DNA of 64,000 nt, taken from assembly GCA_900544965.1 (NCBI GenBank), contig UQXE01000006.1, positions 5,342 through 69,341 of the forward strand, written 5' to 3'. Position numbers and translations under genes: made by a program. The stretch comes from an uncultured Eubacteriales bacterium. Lineage in GTDB: Bacteria > Bacillota > Clostridia > Christensenellales > CAG-138. The notes under the pieces were generated by a model. It was not told where the DNA came from. It searched no databases and saw only the letters and a list, made by a program, of their open reading frames with translations. This document shows, piece by piece, positions 44,904 to 54,744 of the stretch; within the stretch, counting starts at the first letter, position 1; every line of letters starts with the position of its first letter.

Positions 44904-45581
44904 CTAAACTCCCCTGAGTTTTAGTACCGTTGCAGCGGGATCGGCAGACGAAAACACGCTGTTGCCCGCAACAAGTATGTTAGCCCCCGCCTCAATGCAA
45001 AGCCTGGCCGTTTCCGGATTTACTCCCCCGTCCACCTCTACATCAGTAAAGAGTTTTTTTTCATCAATAAGCGATTTAAGCCTCTTTATCTTATCCAGTA
45101 CCGAAATTATGAATTTCTGGCCTGCCGCGCCTGGATTTACGCTCATAAGCAGTACCATGTCGCAATCTTCAAGGACGTACTCAATATAATTTAAAGGAGT
45201 GGCGGGATTTAAAGCTACGCCGCATTTCATACCGGATTGTTTAATCAGCTGAATGGTTCTGTGAAGATGCCTGTCGGCCTCGGCATGCACCGTCAATATA
45301 TGGGCGCCCGCTTTATAAAACGGGTCCACCCATTTTGAGGGATTATCCACCATAAGATGTACGTCTATCGGAAGGGAAGTGTGCGACCGTATGCTTTGGC
45401 ACATTGCGGGACCAAAGGTTATATTATTTACAAAGTGGCCATCCATTACATCAAAATGTATATAGTCGGCCCCCCATGATTCAACATCCTCAACGGCCTT
45501 GCCCAAACAGGCGAAATCCGCTGAAAGTATTGAAGGGGCTACCTTAATTCTGCGCTGCGTCATAATTATATTGTCAGTCAT
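44904..45581 (-). CDS. rpe: Ribulose-phosphate 3-epimerase
   Basis: A 225-residue TIM-barrel enzyme of the pentose phosphate pathway interconverting ribulose-5-P and xylulose-5-P. VAPSILSADF, YIHFDVMDGHFVNNITFGP, HLMV and DVEVDGGVNPE contain the metal and catalytic His and Asp residues. It overlaps rsgA by 8 bases, the usual rsgA-rpe pairing. Confidence 0.96.
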   Translation of the reverse strand: MTDNIIMTQRRIKVAPSILSADFACLGKAVEDVESWGADYIHFDVMDGHFVNNITFGPAMCQSIRSHTSLPIDVHLMVDNPSKWVDPFYKAGAHILTVHAEADRHLHRTIQLIKQSGMKCGVALNPATPLNYIEYVLEDCDMVLLMSVNPGAAGQKFIISVLDKIKRLKSLIDEKKLFTDVEVDGGVNPETARLCIEAGANILVAGNSVFSSADPAATVLKLRGV

Positions 45582-46446
45582 ATTTATGTTTTCTCCGTTC
45601 GATCAGTTCGCTGATTATTGTTTTATACCTGCTATATCGTTCTTCTGAAACCTCATTTCTGGCCAATGCCTCTTTAACAGCGCAATCCGGCTCTGTCAAA
45701 TGCAGGCATCCCGAAAACCTGCAATTAGCTGCAAAATCTCTCATTTCAGGATAATACAGTGAAAGCGCCTGCTCGTCTATCTCTTCAATTTCTAAAAGGC
45801 TAAAGCCCGGGGTATCCATCACTGCCGTATCATGGGATATAGGAATAAGCTGCGCATGCCTTGTAGTGTGTTTCCCCCTATCCGTCTTTTTGGATAGTCC
45901 GCCAACCTCAAGGTCAATACCAGGCATCAGAGCATTTAAAAGCGAACTCTTCCCTACCGCCGACTGACCCGCAAAGCAAACGGTGCTTCCTTGTATGTGT
46001 CTCATAAGCCCATCAAGACCTGTATTATCCAAAGCCGAAGTATGACACAGCGTATAGCCTGTATTCATATACTGGGAAAGAAAATCCTCGCCTTTATTCA
46101 ACTCGTCATATTTGTTTTGAACCAATATGGGAACAATTTTCTTCAGTTCGCAGTATATTAAGAGCTTGTCCACCATAAGCAGGTCCGGCTTGGGAGCCGA
46201 GGCTGATATGACTATTATCAATTTATCCAGGTTAGCGACCATGGGCCTTTTCAGCAAATTCTTTCTGGGAAGGATGGCCTTCATGTATCCTGTGTCCCCA
46301 TCCTGATCAAATTCAACTCTATCTCCCGGCACAGGGCTGATATCGTTGATTCTAAACCGTCCGCGCGCCCTGCATGTGTACTGGGAGCCGTTTTCCGCCA
46401 GTACAGTATAAAAACCTCCTACTCCTTTCAATACAATTCCTTGCAT
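45574..46446 (-). CDS. rsgA: Ribosome small-subunit GTPase RsgA
   Basis: A 290-residue circularly permuted GTPase that checks late 30S assembly. An OB-fold comes first (about 1-65). The G motifs occur in permuted order: NKYD (G4), then G1 GQSAVGKSSL and G3 DTPGF. A C-terminal zinc-binding segment has CRFSGCLHLTEPDC. Start ATG lies 2 bases after the kinase gene stop. Confidence 0.96.
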   Translation of the reverse strand: MQGIVLKGVGGFYTVLAENGSQYTCRARGRFRINDISPVPGDRVEFDQDGDTGYMKAILPRKNLLKRPMVANLDKLIIVISASAPKPDLLMVDKLLIYCELKKIVPILVQNKYDELNKGEDFLSQYMNTGYTLCHTSALDNTGLDGLMRHIQGSTVCFAGQSAVGKSSLLNALMPGIDLEVGGLSKKTDRGKHTTRHAQLIPISHDTAVMDTPGFSLLEIEEIDEQALSLYYPEMRDFAANCRFSGCLHLTEPDCAVKEALARNEVSEERYSRYKTIISELIERRKHKYD

Positions 46447-46448
46447 TT

Positions 46449-48296
46449 TTAGCTCCTAAAGGAAAATTTTGCAACATATTTCCTGGCTTCAATTCCGTCA
46501 ATATATGCTATGCATGTATAATCCCCCGCCTCCGGCAGTCTTCCCACAAAGGAGATGGGAACTTGGTTTCCAGTCGAAAGCTTGCCTTCATATAATACCT
46601 GCTCAACACCCTCTTCCAGCACTGCCGTAACCATAACCGAGGTGTCGCTGCTGACAATATCCAGGTTAAAGGCTATATCCGACGCAAAGATACCGCTGCT
46701 CTTGCGCACAACGCTAAGCTCTATAGTTGTTGAAGATAAAACCGGCAAATCGGAATTAGGCGATTGAGATAATACGATATTATTCTCTTCAGCGTCATTT
46801 TGAATTACAGTGCGTACTAAGATTCTTTTAAAGCCCTTCTCCTGGAGCTTTTCAATAGCGTTTGGCAGATCGTCTCCCACAACGTCCAGAACCGTTGTGT
46901 TAGTTGAGGGGCGCCCGCTTATAAATATGTCTACCGTATCCCCTTTCATAAGCTCGGTACCGTACACCGGATCCTGTTTAAATATAACTCCCTCTGGCAT
47001 CTCGCTAACGCCATAATTTATTTCTCCGATATTTAGGCTTTCAGCGTCAAGTTTGCTTAATGCCTCCATCTGTGTTAGTCCGGATAGGTCAGGGACTACT
47101 ACTACATCCCTGCCACTGCTCACAGTGACGTTAATCTTTGTTCCGGCGCTTGATGAAGCTCCAGCCGCGGGCGACTGGGACATGATTATGCCCTCGGCAT
47201 ATTCTCCGCTTACGACCCAGTCAAGCACGACCAGTGAAAAGCCGCGCTGTTCCGCCAGCTCCTTTGCTTCATCAATGGTTTTGTTTGTTAACTGTGGTAT
47301 AAGCTCATTATATGTTACATTTGGGTTAGCTATTGATCTTCCAGCAAAGAACATAGCAACGACTAAGCCTATAAAAGCTATCGAAAAAACGGGTATTATC
47401 CATAACGCGTTCCGCCTCGCCCCCCTCGCTCTTTCGGCCTTCTGCCTGGCGAATCTGCCGTTCGGTTCCCTCAATGAGCGTACCAAATCCTTTCTCATAA
47501 CCAGTGCATCTCCATATCTGGAGTCAAGCTGCTTTGAAGTTGCCTTCATGGCGACATCACTTAAGGCGCGCGGCATATTCGGATTGATATCTATGGGAGG
47601 GGTAATTTCCTCATGCAGATGCTTTAAAGCTATGGACACAGTGTTTTCGCCGTCAAATGGAAGGCGACCTGTAAGCATTTCATACATCATGATTCCAGCT
47701 GAGTAAATGTCGCTGGAAGGCCCCACGTCATCGCCTCTGGCCTGTTCGGGCGATATATAGTGTACCGAACCCAATACATTGGAACCGGCAAATGTCTTTG
47801 TGGAAGCGTTTACCTCACGGGCGATTCCAAAGTCGGTCAATTTAACCTTTCCATTTACAGTAACGATTACATTCTGGGGCTTTACATCCCTGTGTATTAT
47901 TCCCCTTCCATGCGCGTGTGACAAAGCGTCAAGCACCTGACACATAAGGTTAACCGTCACTCTGGGGGAAAGCGGCCCGCTGTCCTCCATGATCTCCTTC
48001 AGTGTTTTTCCAACGACATATTCCAAAACAATATAGTATATTTCATCTTCGTTCCCAACATCATAGGAGCGTACGATGTTTTCATGCGACAGCGATAAGA
48101 CAGTACGGGCCTCGCGCTCAAAGCGCCTGACAAAGTCAGGATTGCTCTTATGTTCATCTTTGAGCACCTTTATGGCTACAACCTTATTGTTGGATAAAAT
48201 ATGCGCCTTATAAACAGTTGCCATACCGCCGCTGCCAACCACGCTGTCTATATAGTATTTGTTTGCCAGTATTTTTCCAATCATATCATTGATCAT
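46449..48296 (-). CDS. prkC: PASTA-domain Ser/Thr protein kinase PrkC
   Basis: A 615-residue membrane kinase. The kinase domain (about 10-270) has GSGGMATVY, Lys43 (VVAIKVLK), HRDVKPQN and DFG. One helix lies near 295-320. Three PASTA repeats follow outside the cell, then an unclassified C-terminal domain of about 90 residues. PASTA domains sense muropeptides or lipid II. The start is uncertain: ATG 48296 directly abuts GGAGG, so ATG 48284, 12 bases after it, may be used. It overlaps its phosphatase gene. Confidence 0.95.
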   Translation of the reverse strand: MINDMIGKILANKYYIDSVVGSGGMATVYKAHILSNNKVVAIKVLKDEHKSNPDFVRRFEREARTVLSLSHENIVRSYDVGNEDEIYYIVLEYVVGKTLKEIMEDSGPLSPRVTVNLMCQVLDALSHAHGRGIIHRDVKPQNVIVTVNGKVKLTDFGIAREVNASTKTFAGSNVLGSVHYISPEQARGDDVGPSSDIYSAGIMMYEMLTGRLPFDGENTVSIALKHLHEEITPPIDINPNMPRALSDVAMKATSKQLDSRYGDALVMRKDLVRSLREPNGRFARQKAERARGARRNALWIIPVFSIAFIGLVVAMFFAGRSIANPNVTYNELIPQLTNKTIDEAKELAEQRGFSLVVLDWVVSGEYAEGIIMSQSPAAGASSSAGTKINVTVSSGRDVVVVPDLSGLTQMEALSKLDAESLNIGEINYGVSEMPEGVIFKQDPVYGTELMKGDTVDIFISGRPSTNTTVLDVVGDDLPNAIEKLQEKGFKRILVRTVIQNDAEENNIVLSQSPNSDLPVLSSTTIELSVVRKSSGIFASDIAFNLDIVSSDTSVMVTAVLEEGVEQVLYEGKLSTGNQVPISFVGRLPEAGDYTCIAYIDGIEARKYVAKFSFRS

Positions 48297-49017
48297 CCTC
48301 CGAATTCCTGGCTAACACTACCGTTATATTGTCCGACGAGCCATTCTCAAGCGCGGCTTTGACTAACATGCCGCCCATTTCGGCCAGATCAATTTCTAAG
48401 CCCATTATATCTGCCATCCGCTCATCGGATACATAGCCGTGCAGGCCGTCTGAGCACAGCAGCAATGTGTCTCCTCTATTCCATATGCAGCTAAAAACAT
48501 CAACACGCGCATTTTCATCAGTACCTAAAGCGCGGGTTATCATGTTGCGATAGGGATGAGTTCTCGCCTGTTCCATAGTTATCGCCCCAATCTCGACGAG
48601 TTCGGCGACAAGGGAATGATCATGGCTCACCAATACCAACTTATCGCCATCGTAATGGTATATGCGGCTGTCGCCAACATTCGCGGCAATAAACCTGTCA
48701 GGATACAATAACGCCGCTACTATGGTAGTGCCCATACCATTATATTCAGACGAGTTGCTTGCTAGAGTATGTACAGCTCTATTGGCCGCTTTTACAGCTT
48801 CATTTATCAATCTTTCATCGCTGGTTGCTAATGGCGCCCCTTCAATATACTCTACAATGCTATGAACCGCAAGTTCACTAGCAACGCATCCAGCCCTATG
48901 CCCGCCCATACCGTCGGCGACAGCCACAACAGGCGCTCCACAGACGCCTATTGGGATATACGCGCTGTCCTCATTTCGGTTTCTCAATCCTATTTCCGTC
49001 AAAACTGCATACTGCAT
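48286..49017 (-). CDS. prpC: PP2C-family Ser/Thr phosphatase (Stp/PrpC)
   Basis: A 243-residue PPM phosphatase opposing PrkC. Metal-binding motifs are RNEDSAY, VADGMGGHRAG, NVGDSRIY, CSDGLHGYV and SSDNITVV. The start is placed at 49017 after GGGGG; an in-frame upstream ATG lacks a site. Overlap with prkC implies coupled expression. Confidence 0.95.
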   Translation of the reverse strand: MQYAVLTEIGLRNRNEDSAYIPIGVCGAPVVAVADGMGGHRAGCVASELAVHSIVEYIEGAPLATSDERLINEAVKAANRAVHTLASNSSEYNGMGTTIVAALLYPDRFIAANVGDSRIYHYDGDKLVLVSHDHSLVAELVEIGAITMEQARTHPYRNMITRALGTDENARVDVFSCIWNRGDTLLLCSDGLHGYVSDERMADIMGLEIDLAEMGGMLVKAALENGSSDNITVVLARNSEDDQ

Positions 49018-49050
49018 TTTATACCCCCACAAACCGCTGCAATAACCCGT

Positions 49051-50106
49051 CTATTCCGATTCACGGTTTATTTCGTCTAAAACCCTTCTTCTGAGCTGGC
49101 CGCAGGCGCCCTCTATATCAGCACCCATTTCGCGTCTGACCGTTGCGGATATATGCCGGCTGGCAAGCATGCCGGCAAACTCGTTTGCCGATTCCCTTGA
49201 TACACCCATAAGCCCGCGCTCCTTAACAAAGTTTAAAGGTATAAGGTTAACATGACAGCTTATCCTGCGAAGCCTGCGCGACAGCTCCTCTGCATGTACT
49301 ATACCGTTATTTACTCCTTTTATCAAGGCATATTCAAATATTATGCGTCTTCCCGTATTATTCGCGTAATCTCTGGCTGCATTTAACAGCGAATCCATTT
49401 TATAGCGCTTTGCCACAGGCATTAATCCGCATCTTATTTCATCGTTAGGAGCATGCAGCGATATGCTCAGTGTAATGTGCGGCGCCTCGTCCATAAGACG
49501 GTATATTTTTTCCACAAGCCCGCATGTTGAAAGCGAGATGTTCCTGGGCGAAATATTTATGCCCTCTTTGCACGTTATGAGTTCAATAAACCTCACTACG
49601 TTATCGTAGTTATCCAGAGGTTCCCCGCTTCCCATAAATACTATATTGGTTACGCGCCTTGACCTGTTTAAATCTTTGGGCTCATCATGCTCCACGCAGT
49701 TGAGCATTGAAAGCATTTCCCCTGAGGTGATATTTCTTATCATTCCGTCCAAAGCGGACGCGCAGAACGAACAATTCATCCTACACCCAACCTGAGTGGA
49801 TAGGCACAGCGTATCGCCATGATTATAATGCATGAGCACGCCTTCCACCATATTCCCATCACCCAATTCAAACAGGTACTTTACCGTTGAATCCCTGTTG
49901 GAAACCCATTTTTCATATATTGATGCCGTACCGTACGGATATTTTTCAAGTTCGGATCGTAATCCCTTGGGCAGGTTTGTCATTTCAGAAGGCTTGCATC
50001 CCGAATTAAGCCATTTAAAGAGCTGTTTCGCCCTGTATCTGGGCTGCTGATATTCGTCCATCAATTTTGATAAATCATCAATCATCATGGAATTAAGTTC
50101 GCGCAT
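49051..50106 (-). CDS. rlmN: Dual-specificity 23S rRNA/tRNA adenine-2 methyltransferase RlmN
   Basis: A 351-residue radical-SAM enzyme methylating A2503 of 23S rRNA and A37 of some tRNAs. The cluster motif is CRMNCSFC, with the catalytic cysteine near the C-terminus in IEGACGQL and the family motif FMGSGEPLDNYDNV. AAAGGAGTGACC precedes the ATG. Confidence 0.96.
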   Translation of the reverse strand: MRELNSMMIDDLSKLMDEYQQPRYRAKQLFKWLNSGCKPSEMTNLPKGLRSELEKYPYGTASIYEKWVSNRDSTVKYLFELGDGNMVEGVLMHYNHGDTLCLSTQVGCRMNCSFCASALDGMIRNITSGEMLSMLNCVEHDEPKDLNRSRRVTNIVFMGSGEPLDNYDNVVRFIELITCKEGINISPRNISLSTCGLVEKIYRLMDEAPHITLSISLHAPNDEIRCGLMPVAKRYKMDSLLNAARDYANNTGRRIIFEYALIKGVNNGIVHAEELSRRLRRISCHVNLIPLNFVKERGLMGVSRESANEFAGMLASRHISATVRREMGADIEGACGQLRRRVLDEINRESE

Positions 50107-50125
50107 CTCTGGTCACTCCTTTTAG

Positions 50126-51436
50126 CTAGCAATCTGCCTTGCGTTGCATCTTAGCGATGAAAAAGCCTTCAGTCCCGTCCAAATGCGGGAAAAGCTGAAG
50201 CGCTCCGTCCTTAACACGGGGCCAAAGCTCCATTGGAACATATGGTTTTATATCGGCTGGATGAAACCCATTGTACTTTTCCAAGAAGCGCTTCATAATA
50301 CCTTCATTTTCGCGTTCTGAAATGGTACATGTCGCGTAGACCAATGCCCCGCCTTTTTTAACGTATTTTGAGCAAGTTGATAGAATATCGAACTGTATTT
50401 CCGATAGGCCGGCAATAACCTCATCCGTTTTTCTATATCTGGCGTCAGGTTTTCCACGTACCCCCAATCCGGAACAAGGCGCGTCTACCAGTACAACATC
50501 CATTTTTTCATCAAGCTCTTCATCATAAAGCCTTGCGTCATGCAATGCTGTGACTGCGTTCATTACATGCAGTCTTTCAAGTGTACGATCCAGAAGCTCC
50601 TTGCGGTGCTGATGGACTTCCCAGGCCAGTATCGAACCCGTATCAGCCATCAACGCTGATAAATACGCTGTTTTCCCTCCAGGCGCTGCGCATGCGTCCA
50701 GCACCTTCATGCCCTGCATGGCTCCGCATATCTGGCATACAAGCATCGCGCTTTCACTCTGTATGCTTATAAATCCATCATTGTACAAACTATCGGATAC
50801 GGGATTAAATCCTGATGTAAGCTTGTATGCGTCTTTAACCAGTATCCCCCTGATATATCCCATCCCCCTGCCGTTAAGCTCGGTCTCCAACATTTCAGAG
50901 GTATAGGGGGGATGAGCGCGAACAGTAAAAGGCGTATCGGATTTTTCTAACATATCCCCAGCGAATTCCAAGCCGTAAAGCCTAACGTATTCATCGACAA
51001 TCCACCTTGGATAACTGTATTTAACCGCCAGCCTTTCCCTGTCATCTTCAGGCATTGGGACGGTTTTCAAATCCAAACGGCACACGGTTCTCATTACACC
51101 GTTTACATATCCGGCCAATGCGCCCTTCCCTACTTCCTTTGCAAGCTTTACGCTCTCATCGCAGGCCACCCTGTCAGGAACCGACATAAAAAGCGCCTGG
51201 CATACGCCCAGACGTAGTATTCCCTTGATAACATGATTGAGTTTACCCTTGGAACAATAATCAATTATATAATCAATATACATCAGCCTGTCAAGCGTTT
51301 CATAGACCAATGCGCTAACCCAAGCGGCCTCAGAAGACGGCTTTTCAGAAAGGGCGTCCTTTAAGGCAAGGTTTGAATATTTTCCTCCCCTGATTATGCT
51401 GTCAAGCACTTCAAGGGCAACTCGCCTTAAGCTCAT
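50126..51436 (-). CDS. rsmB: 16S rRNA (cytosine-967-C5)-methyltransferase RsmB
   Basis: A 436-residue enzyme with an N-terminal NusB-like domain (about 1-130) and a Rossmann methyltransferase domain. The SAM loop is DACAAPGGKTAYL; the catalytic cysteines are in VDAPCSGLGVRGKPD and YATCTISERENEG. It overlaps fmt by 4 bases. Confidence 0.95.
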   Translation of the reverse strand: MSLRRVALEVLDSIIRGGKYSNLALKDALSEKPSSEAAWVSALVYETLDRLMYIDYIIDYCSKGKLNHVIKGILRLGVCQALFMSVPDRVACDESVKLAKEVGKGALAGYVNGVMRTVCRLDLKTVPMPEDDRERLAVKYSYPRWIVDEYVRLYGLEFAGDMLEKSDTPFTVRAHPPYTSEMLETELNGRGMGYIRGILVKDAYKLTSGFNPVSDSLYNDGFISIQSESAMLVCQICGAMQGMKVLDACAAPGGKTAYLSALMADTGSILAWEVHQHRKELLDRTLERLHVMNAVTALHDARLYDEELDEKMDVVLVDAPCSGLGVRGKPDARYRKTDEVIAGLSEIQFDILSTCSKYVKKGGALVYATCTISERENEGIMKRFLEKYNGFHPADIKPYVPMELWPRVKDGALQLFPHLDGTEGFFIAKMQRKADC

Positions 51437-52362
51437 GTTAAAAAGCAGCCCTTCAAATTTCTGCCATTCAAGGCAGTCTTTGCATCCATGCGCTTCGCTC
51501 CCCTGAACTGTAGTTCCGTTACTTCAATGAGGCCGTCAGCCGTAGCGACAAACAGTCCCTTCTTAGGATCCGCAATAACGCACTCTCCAGCATGAGCGGC
51601 TGGGTTCCCAGTTTCACACAGTTTTGTCCTCCATATGTTGAGAGGTTCACCGCCTATCATTGCATACGCGCATGGATCAGGGTTCATACCTCTGACCAGG
51701 TTATGTATTTCAACAGACGACTTGCTAAAATCTATCCTGGCGTTTTCTTTTTCAATGCGCCCACATCTTGTGGCCTTTAAGCTATCCTGTGGAATCGCAA
51801 TGAGTTCGCCTTGCTGAAGCCTTTCAAGAGTATCCCTCAATACAGTGGCGCCAAGCAACGCTAGCCTTTCGCTCAGTTCTCCGGCCGTTTCATCGGGATA
51901 TATATCAAGCTCCCTCATCAACAGTATATCGCCGGTATCAAGCCCTACATCGGTCAGCATAGTGGTTATGCCGGTTTTCCTTTCACCCGCTATTATAGCG
52001 CTTTGAATGGGTGCGGCCCCGCGGTATTTGGGTAAGAGACTTCCATGCACATTTATACATCCATGCTTTGGAATGCCAAGAATTTCACGAGACAGTATCT
52101 GTCCAAATGCTGCGGTGACCATAACGTCAGGCCTGAAATTTTGTAATTCAACTATGCTGTCGCGGTTCTTTATACGTTCAAATTGGAAAACCGGAAGACC
52201 AAGCTTTAATGCTTCAATTTTTACCGGGGGTGCGCACATAAGCCGTTTCCTGCCTTTAGGCTTGTCCGGCTGCGTAAGCACAATTATATCATGACCGCTA
52301 TCTACCAGCATCCTTAGGGACGGCAAGGCAAATTCAGGAGTGCCCAAGAAAGCTATTCTCAC
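51433..52362 (-). CDS. fmt: Methionyl-tRNA formyltransferase
   Basis: A 309-residue enzyme that formylates initiator Met-tRNA. The 10-formyl-THF binding core contains INVHGSLLPKYRGAAPIQ and DVGLDTGDIL, with the C-terminal OB-like tRNA domain intact. It follows def by 15 bases, as in most bacteria, pairing formylation with deformylation. Confidence 0.96.
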   Translation of the reverse strand: MRIAFLGTPEFALPSLRMLVDSGHDIIVLTQPDKPKGRKRLMCAPPVKIEALKLGLPVFQFERIKNRDSIVELQNFRPDVMVTAAFGQILSREILGIPKHGCINVHGSLLPKYRGAAPIQSAIIAGERKTGITTMLTDVGLDTGDILLMRELDIYPDETAGELSERLALLGATVLRDTLERLQQGELIAIPQDSLKATRCGRIEKENARIDFSKSSVEIHNLVRGMNPDPCAYAMIGGEPLNIWRTKLCETGNPAAHAGECVIADPKKGLFVATADGLIEVTELQFRGAKRMDAKTALNGRNLKGCFLT

Positions 52363-52377
52363 AAACTCAGCCCTTTC

Positions 52378-52866
52378 CTAAGAGATATTTTCACTTTTAA
52401 TGTCTTCATCATCGTAACCTTCAGGGGGTTCGGTAGCAATGTCTACAAAAAGTCTTCCGTTAAGATGATCTACTTCATGGAATACCGCGCGTGCAAATAA
52501 TCCTTCGCCCTCATATTCGACTGCACTGCCATTGCGGTTAAATCCCCGAACAACTACTCTGTTCGGACGTACGACATACCCTCGGTCATCTGGAAATGAA
52601 AGGCATCCTTCATATCCTTTTTGTTCACCTGAAAATGAAACAATGGTTGGATTGACCAGCTCCACTAAGCCCGACCCGCAATCTATTACCACCACTCGTT
52701 TGAGTACGCCTACCTGTGATGCGGCAAGCCCCGCGCCTTCGGCATGGTACATGGTTTCAGCCATGTCGTCAAGAAGCGTATGGAGCCGTCTGTCGAAATT
52801 TATAACAGGCTTACATACCTTTCTCAGGCATGGGGCGCCATTTTTAAAAATATATCTTAGTGCCAT
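52378..52866 (-). CDS. def: Peptide deformylase
   Basis: A 162-residue metalloenzyme removing the N-formyl group. All three motifs are present: GAGLAASQVG, EGCLSFP (metal Cys) and HEVDHLNG (metal His and catalytic Glu). TTGGAGGACAACC fixes the start at 52866. priA, often directly upstream, is absent. Confidence 0.95.
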   Translation of the reverse strand: MALRYIFKNGAPCLRKVCKPVINFDRRLHTLLDDMAETMYHAEGAGLAASQVGVLKRVVVIDCGSGLVELVNPTIVSFSGEQKGYEGCLSFPDDRGYVVRPNRVVVRGFNRNGSAVEYEGEGLFARAVFHEVDHLNGRLFVDIATEPPEGYDDEDIKSENIS

Positions 52867-52896
52867 AAGGTTGTCCTCCAACAAATCATTATAAAT

Positions 52897-52925
52897 ATTA
52901 TAAAATAATTTTAAAATTTTATCAA
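52897..52925 (-). promoter_or_regulatory. Promoter of the def-fmt-rsmB operon
   Basis: On the minus strand TTGATA (52920-52925), 17 bases, TATAAT (52897-52902), 30 bases before the def start. A near-consensus sigma-A promoter in very AT-rich DNA. Confidence 0.8.
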
Positions 52926-52974
52926 CGCCTGACGCCTCAATTAACCTAGGGTGACAAGAACAGAAAAAGCCTGT

Positions 52975-54744
52975 TTAGCTTAATACCATTTGATCCCGAC
53001 GCACTTCAATTTCAAATCTTACCCTTCCATTTTTACAAAAAGCCTGTATGTTTCCTCCTAGAAGGGAAATGGTTTCCTTAGCTATCGCAAGGCCAAGGCC
53101 GGTGCCATTGCCGCTGTGTGCCTTATCAGCCTTATAAAACCGTTCAAACAAATGCTCAATATCGGTTTCATCTATGTAACCTGGATTTTCAACAAATATG
53201 ATTATTCTATCCTCAACCAAATCGGCGCCAAGCAGGATTTCGCGTCCTCCTTCAGAATGCTTAACAGCATTATCAAGGAGTATAACAATAACTTGCTCAA
53301 TCCTGTCAGGGTTTGAATAAACTGTTACTGGAACGTTATCAAGGCTAAGACTCAGCCTGAAACCACAGTCGCTGGCAATTTCCGTAAAACAGTCAGCCGC
53401 GTTTCTTATAAGCTCGGTTATGTCAAAGCTGTATTTTTCAAAGGCAACCCCGCCGGACTGGAGCCGCGAAAGCTCAAGAAGGTCGTCTATAAGCCTTGAT
53501 AGCCGCATCGATTCCTTGAGTATATAGCCATAGTAGCGCGACCGGTCAAAATCATTTTTTATAAGGCCGTCACTAAGGGCGTCGGCCAGGCTGCGAATTG
53601 CGCTTATCGGAGTGCGAAGTTCATGTGATACGTTCGCTACATAATCCCTTCGGGTCTGTTCAAGCCGTTCCGACTCCGTTACGTCCCTCATTAGAACAAC
53701 GGCTCCGGCAACGTGATCCTCTCCATTCGGAAGAGGCGTAATAGTTATATGCAGCAACCGTTCCCCAACCTTAAGCTGCTCGTTTTTTGCTGCCATATTC
53801 AAAGACACATCCGTCATGAATTTCATTATCGACCTGTATATATCTGATCCGGCGGGAATGCATCCTCTTCCACCGCCCATAAGCCTAATCGCCGCATCAT
53901 TGCAGTGGGTGAGTTTTCCTTCCGCATTTATTGCCATCACTCCTTCGCCAAGGCCATTCATGATAGCGCGTAATCGGTTTCTTTCAAGAGTAAGGTCTTT
54001 AATTGTCCTCTCCAGCTCGTCGGACATGTGGTTTAGCGCGCTTCCAAGCCTCGCAAGCTCTCCCCTTCCCCTTTCCGGAGCGTTTACCTTAAAGTCGCCC
54101 AGCGCTATTGCCTGCGCAACGTCGGTCATCCTATTTACAGGTCCTGTTATGCTTTTGGAGGCAAAGTACGCGGGAATAATCATCAAAGCGGCAACGGCAA
54201 GCATACTTACAACCAGAGCTGTAATCAGTGCGTTTACAGCGGCGCTTATTTCGCTTATCGGCTTTACAAGAAATACAGCGCCCTGAATCCTGTCTCCAAC
54301 AAATGGCGTGTTTCCATATGATGTTATAGGCGTACCTACAATTATACAGTATTCCCTTAGTTCTGCAGGGGTCGTAACATGCTCTCCGTTCAGCACGCTC
54401 TCCAGATGAGGTTCAACATAAGCCCTTAATTCGGTGGAGGATTCAGTATCAAGATATGCAAACAGCTCTCCTTCGGCGTTATACATATATAGCTGCGCGT
54501 CCCAGAGGTCATTCATGGTTGCGGGAGACATAAGGGACTCAAATGTCGCTCTGGACATAAGCCCCATAAGGTACAGCCAGGCTTGCTCTGCGCAATATTC
54601 AGCCCGCGGCACAAGCTCTTCTGCCTTTTGATCGGCAAATACGCTTTTTCCATATATGCTAAACAAAACCGTCGTAAGCGCAGCGCTCATTATGATGGTA
54701 AGCAGGATTATTATAAGGGTTCTATACAACAGTGAATGCTTCAT
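52975..54744 (-). CDS. PhoR/WalK-type sensor histidine kinase
   Basis: A 589-residue kinase. Two helices (about 7-30 and 165-190) bound an extracytoplasmic sensor. HAMP (about 190-245), a PAS domain (about 250-350, MNGLGEGVMAINAEGKLTHC), the H-box with His374 (VSHELRTPIS), the N-box (VILLDNAVKHS) and GTGLGLAIAKE follow. The start overlaps the regulator stop by 4 bases. Likely inputs are phosphate or cell-wall state, but the sequence does not say which. Confidence 0.94.
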   Translation of the reverse strand: MKHSLLYRTLIIILLTIIMSAALTTVLFSIYGKSVFADQKAEELVPRAEYCAEQAWLYLMGLMSRATFESLMSPATMNDLWDAQLYMYNAEGELFAYLDTESSTELRAYVEPHLESVLNGEHVTTPAELREYCIIVGTPITSYGNTPFVGDRIQGAVFLVKPISEISAAVNALITALVVSMLAVAALMIIPAYFASKSITGPVNRMTDVAQAIALGDFKVNAPERGRGELARLGSALNHMSDELERTIKDLTLERNRLRAIMNGLGEGVMAINAEGKLTHCNDAAIRLMGGGRGCIPAGSDIYRSIMKFMTDVSLNMAAKNEQLKVGERLLHITITPLPNGEDHVAGAVVLMRDVTESERLEQTRRDYVANVSHELRTPISAIRSLADALSDGLIKNDFDRSRYYGYILKESMRLSRLIDDLLELSRLQSGGVAFEKYSFDITELIRNAADCFTEIASDCGFRLSLSLDNVPVTVYSNPDRIEQVIVILLDNAVKHSEGGREILLGADLVEDRIIIFVENPGYIDETDIEHLFERFYKADKAHSGNGTGLGLAIAKETISLLGGNIQAFCKNGRVRFEIEVRRDQMVLS